Of a stretch of 44,951 bases of DNA, positions 44,912 to 44,951 are shown piece after piece. Every line of letters begins with the position of its first letter. Position 1 is the stretch's first letter. The stretch covers positions 1 to 44,951 of the forward strand of contig AMGN01000037.1 of the NCBI GenBank assembly GCA_000309865.1, read 5' to 3'. A program made the translations under genes and the position numbers. The notes beneath the pieces were generated by a model. The model saw only the letters and a program-made list of their open reading frames with translations, was not told where the DNA came from and did not search any database. Origin of the DNA: Methanobacterium sp. Maddingley MBC34 (GTDB lineage: Archaea; Methanobacteriota; Methanobacteria; Methanobacteriales; Methanobacteriaceae).

Positions 44912-44951
44912 TTGATAGTGATATTCTAAGGGTAATATTTGATAGTGATAT
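44912..44951. repeat. 13-base direct repeat at the right window edge
   Basis: TTGATAGTGATAT occurs at 44912-44924 and again at 44939-44951, 27 bases apart, upstream of mtnA. More copies may lie outside the window. Confidence 0.45.

Overview
The window looks like chromosomal DNA of a methanogenic archaeon of the order Methanobacteriales, most likely Methanobacterium or a close relative. The reasons are heterodisulfide reductase hdrB/hdrC, an F420H2-oxidase-type flavodiiron protein (FprA), 2-phosphoglycerate kinase (cyclic 2,3-diphosphoglycerate pathway), archaeal-type phosphopantetheine adenylyltransferase, diphthine synthase and Trm5. An archaeal 7S (SRP) RNA lies beside a tRNA-Ser that has no encoded CCA. 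Promoters are TATA-type, T-runs serve as terminators, and many genes have GGTG/GGAGG ribosome sites. This assignment is inference from gene content; I could run no database search.

Left part (1-8.6 kb, all minus strand): a surface-glycan block. It holds three paralogous GT-C membrane glycosyltransferases (one cut by the window edge), another family-39-like GT-C protein, a GT4 glycosyltransferase whose start seems to be a non-standard ATT, and a DUF2142 membrane protein. A DUF84 house-cleaning NTPase sits among them. From 8.9 to 19.1 kb is mixed metabolism: CoaD, a B12-type radical SAM protein, two aminotransferases, a P-type cation ATPase behind three DtxR-like operator motifs, a QueG-like Fe-S protein, an AlkA-type glycosylase and a VOC protein. 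From 19.2 to 22.1 kb (minus) are a small heat-shock protein, a small membrane protein and a UbiB/ABC1-type kinase.

From 22.1 to 27.4 kb lies an apparent carotenoid locus: a CruF-like membrane protein, a MenA/UbiA-type prenyltransferase, CrtI-like desaturase, CrtB-like phytoene synthase and a lycopene-elongase-like UbiA protein. Together these suggest a long-chain (C50, bacterioruberin-like) carotenoid in a strict anaerobe. This is the most unexpected system in the window.

From 27.7 to 31.3 kb come tRNA-Ser, 7S RNA, a PiT phosphate transporter and FprA with a small unknown partner. From 31.6 to 36.8 kb (minus) are a CBS protein overlapping 2-phosphoglycerate kinase, a phosphoesterase, two small methanogen proteins and hdrB-hdrC. 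HdrC has a roughly 126-residue acidic low-complexity N-terminal extension in front of a well-preserved internal start. The remainder (37-45 kb) holds an ArcS/TGT-like domain protein, a methyltransferase, an ABC-2 permease remnant, a DUF1847 protein, an orphan Dam-type methylase, DphB, Trm5, a protein with a Cys/acidic insert, and MtnA.
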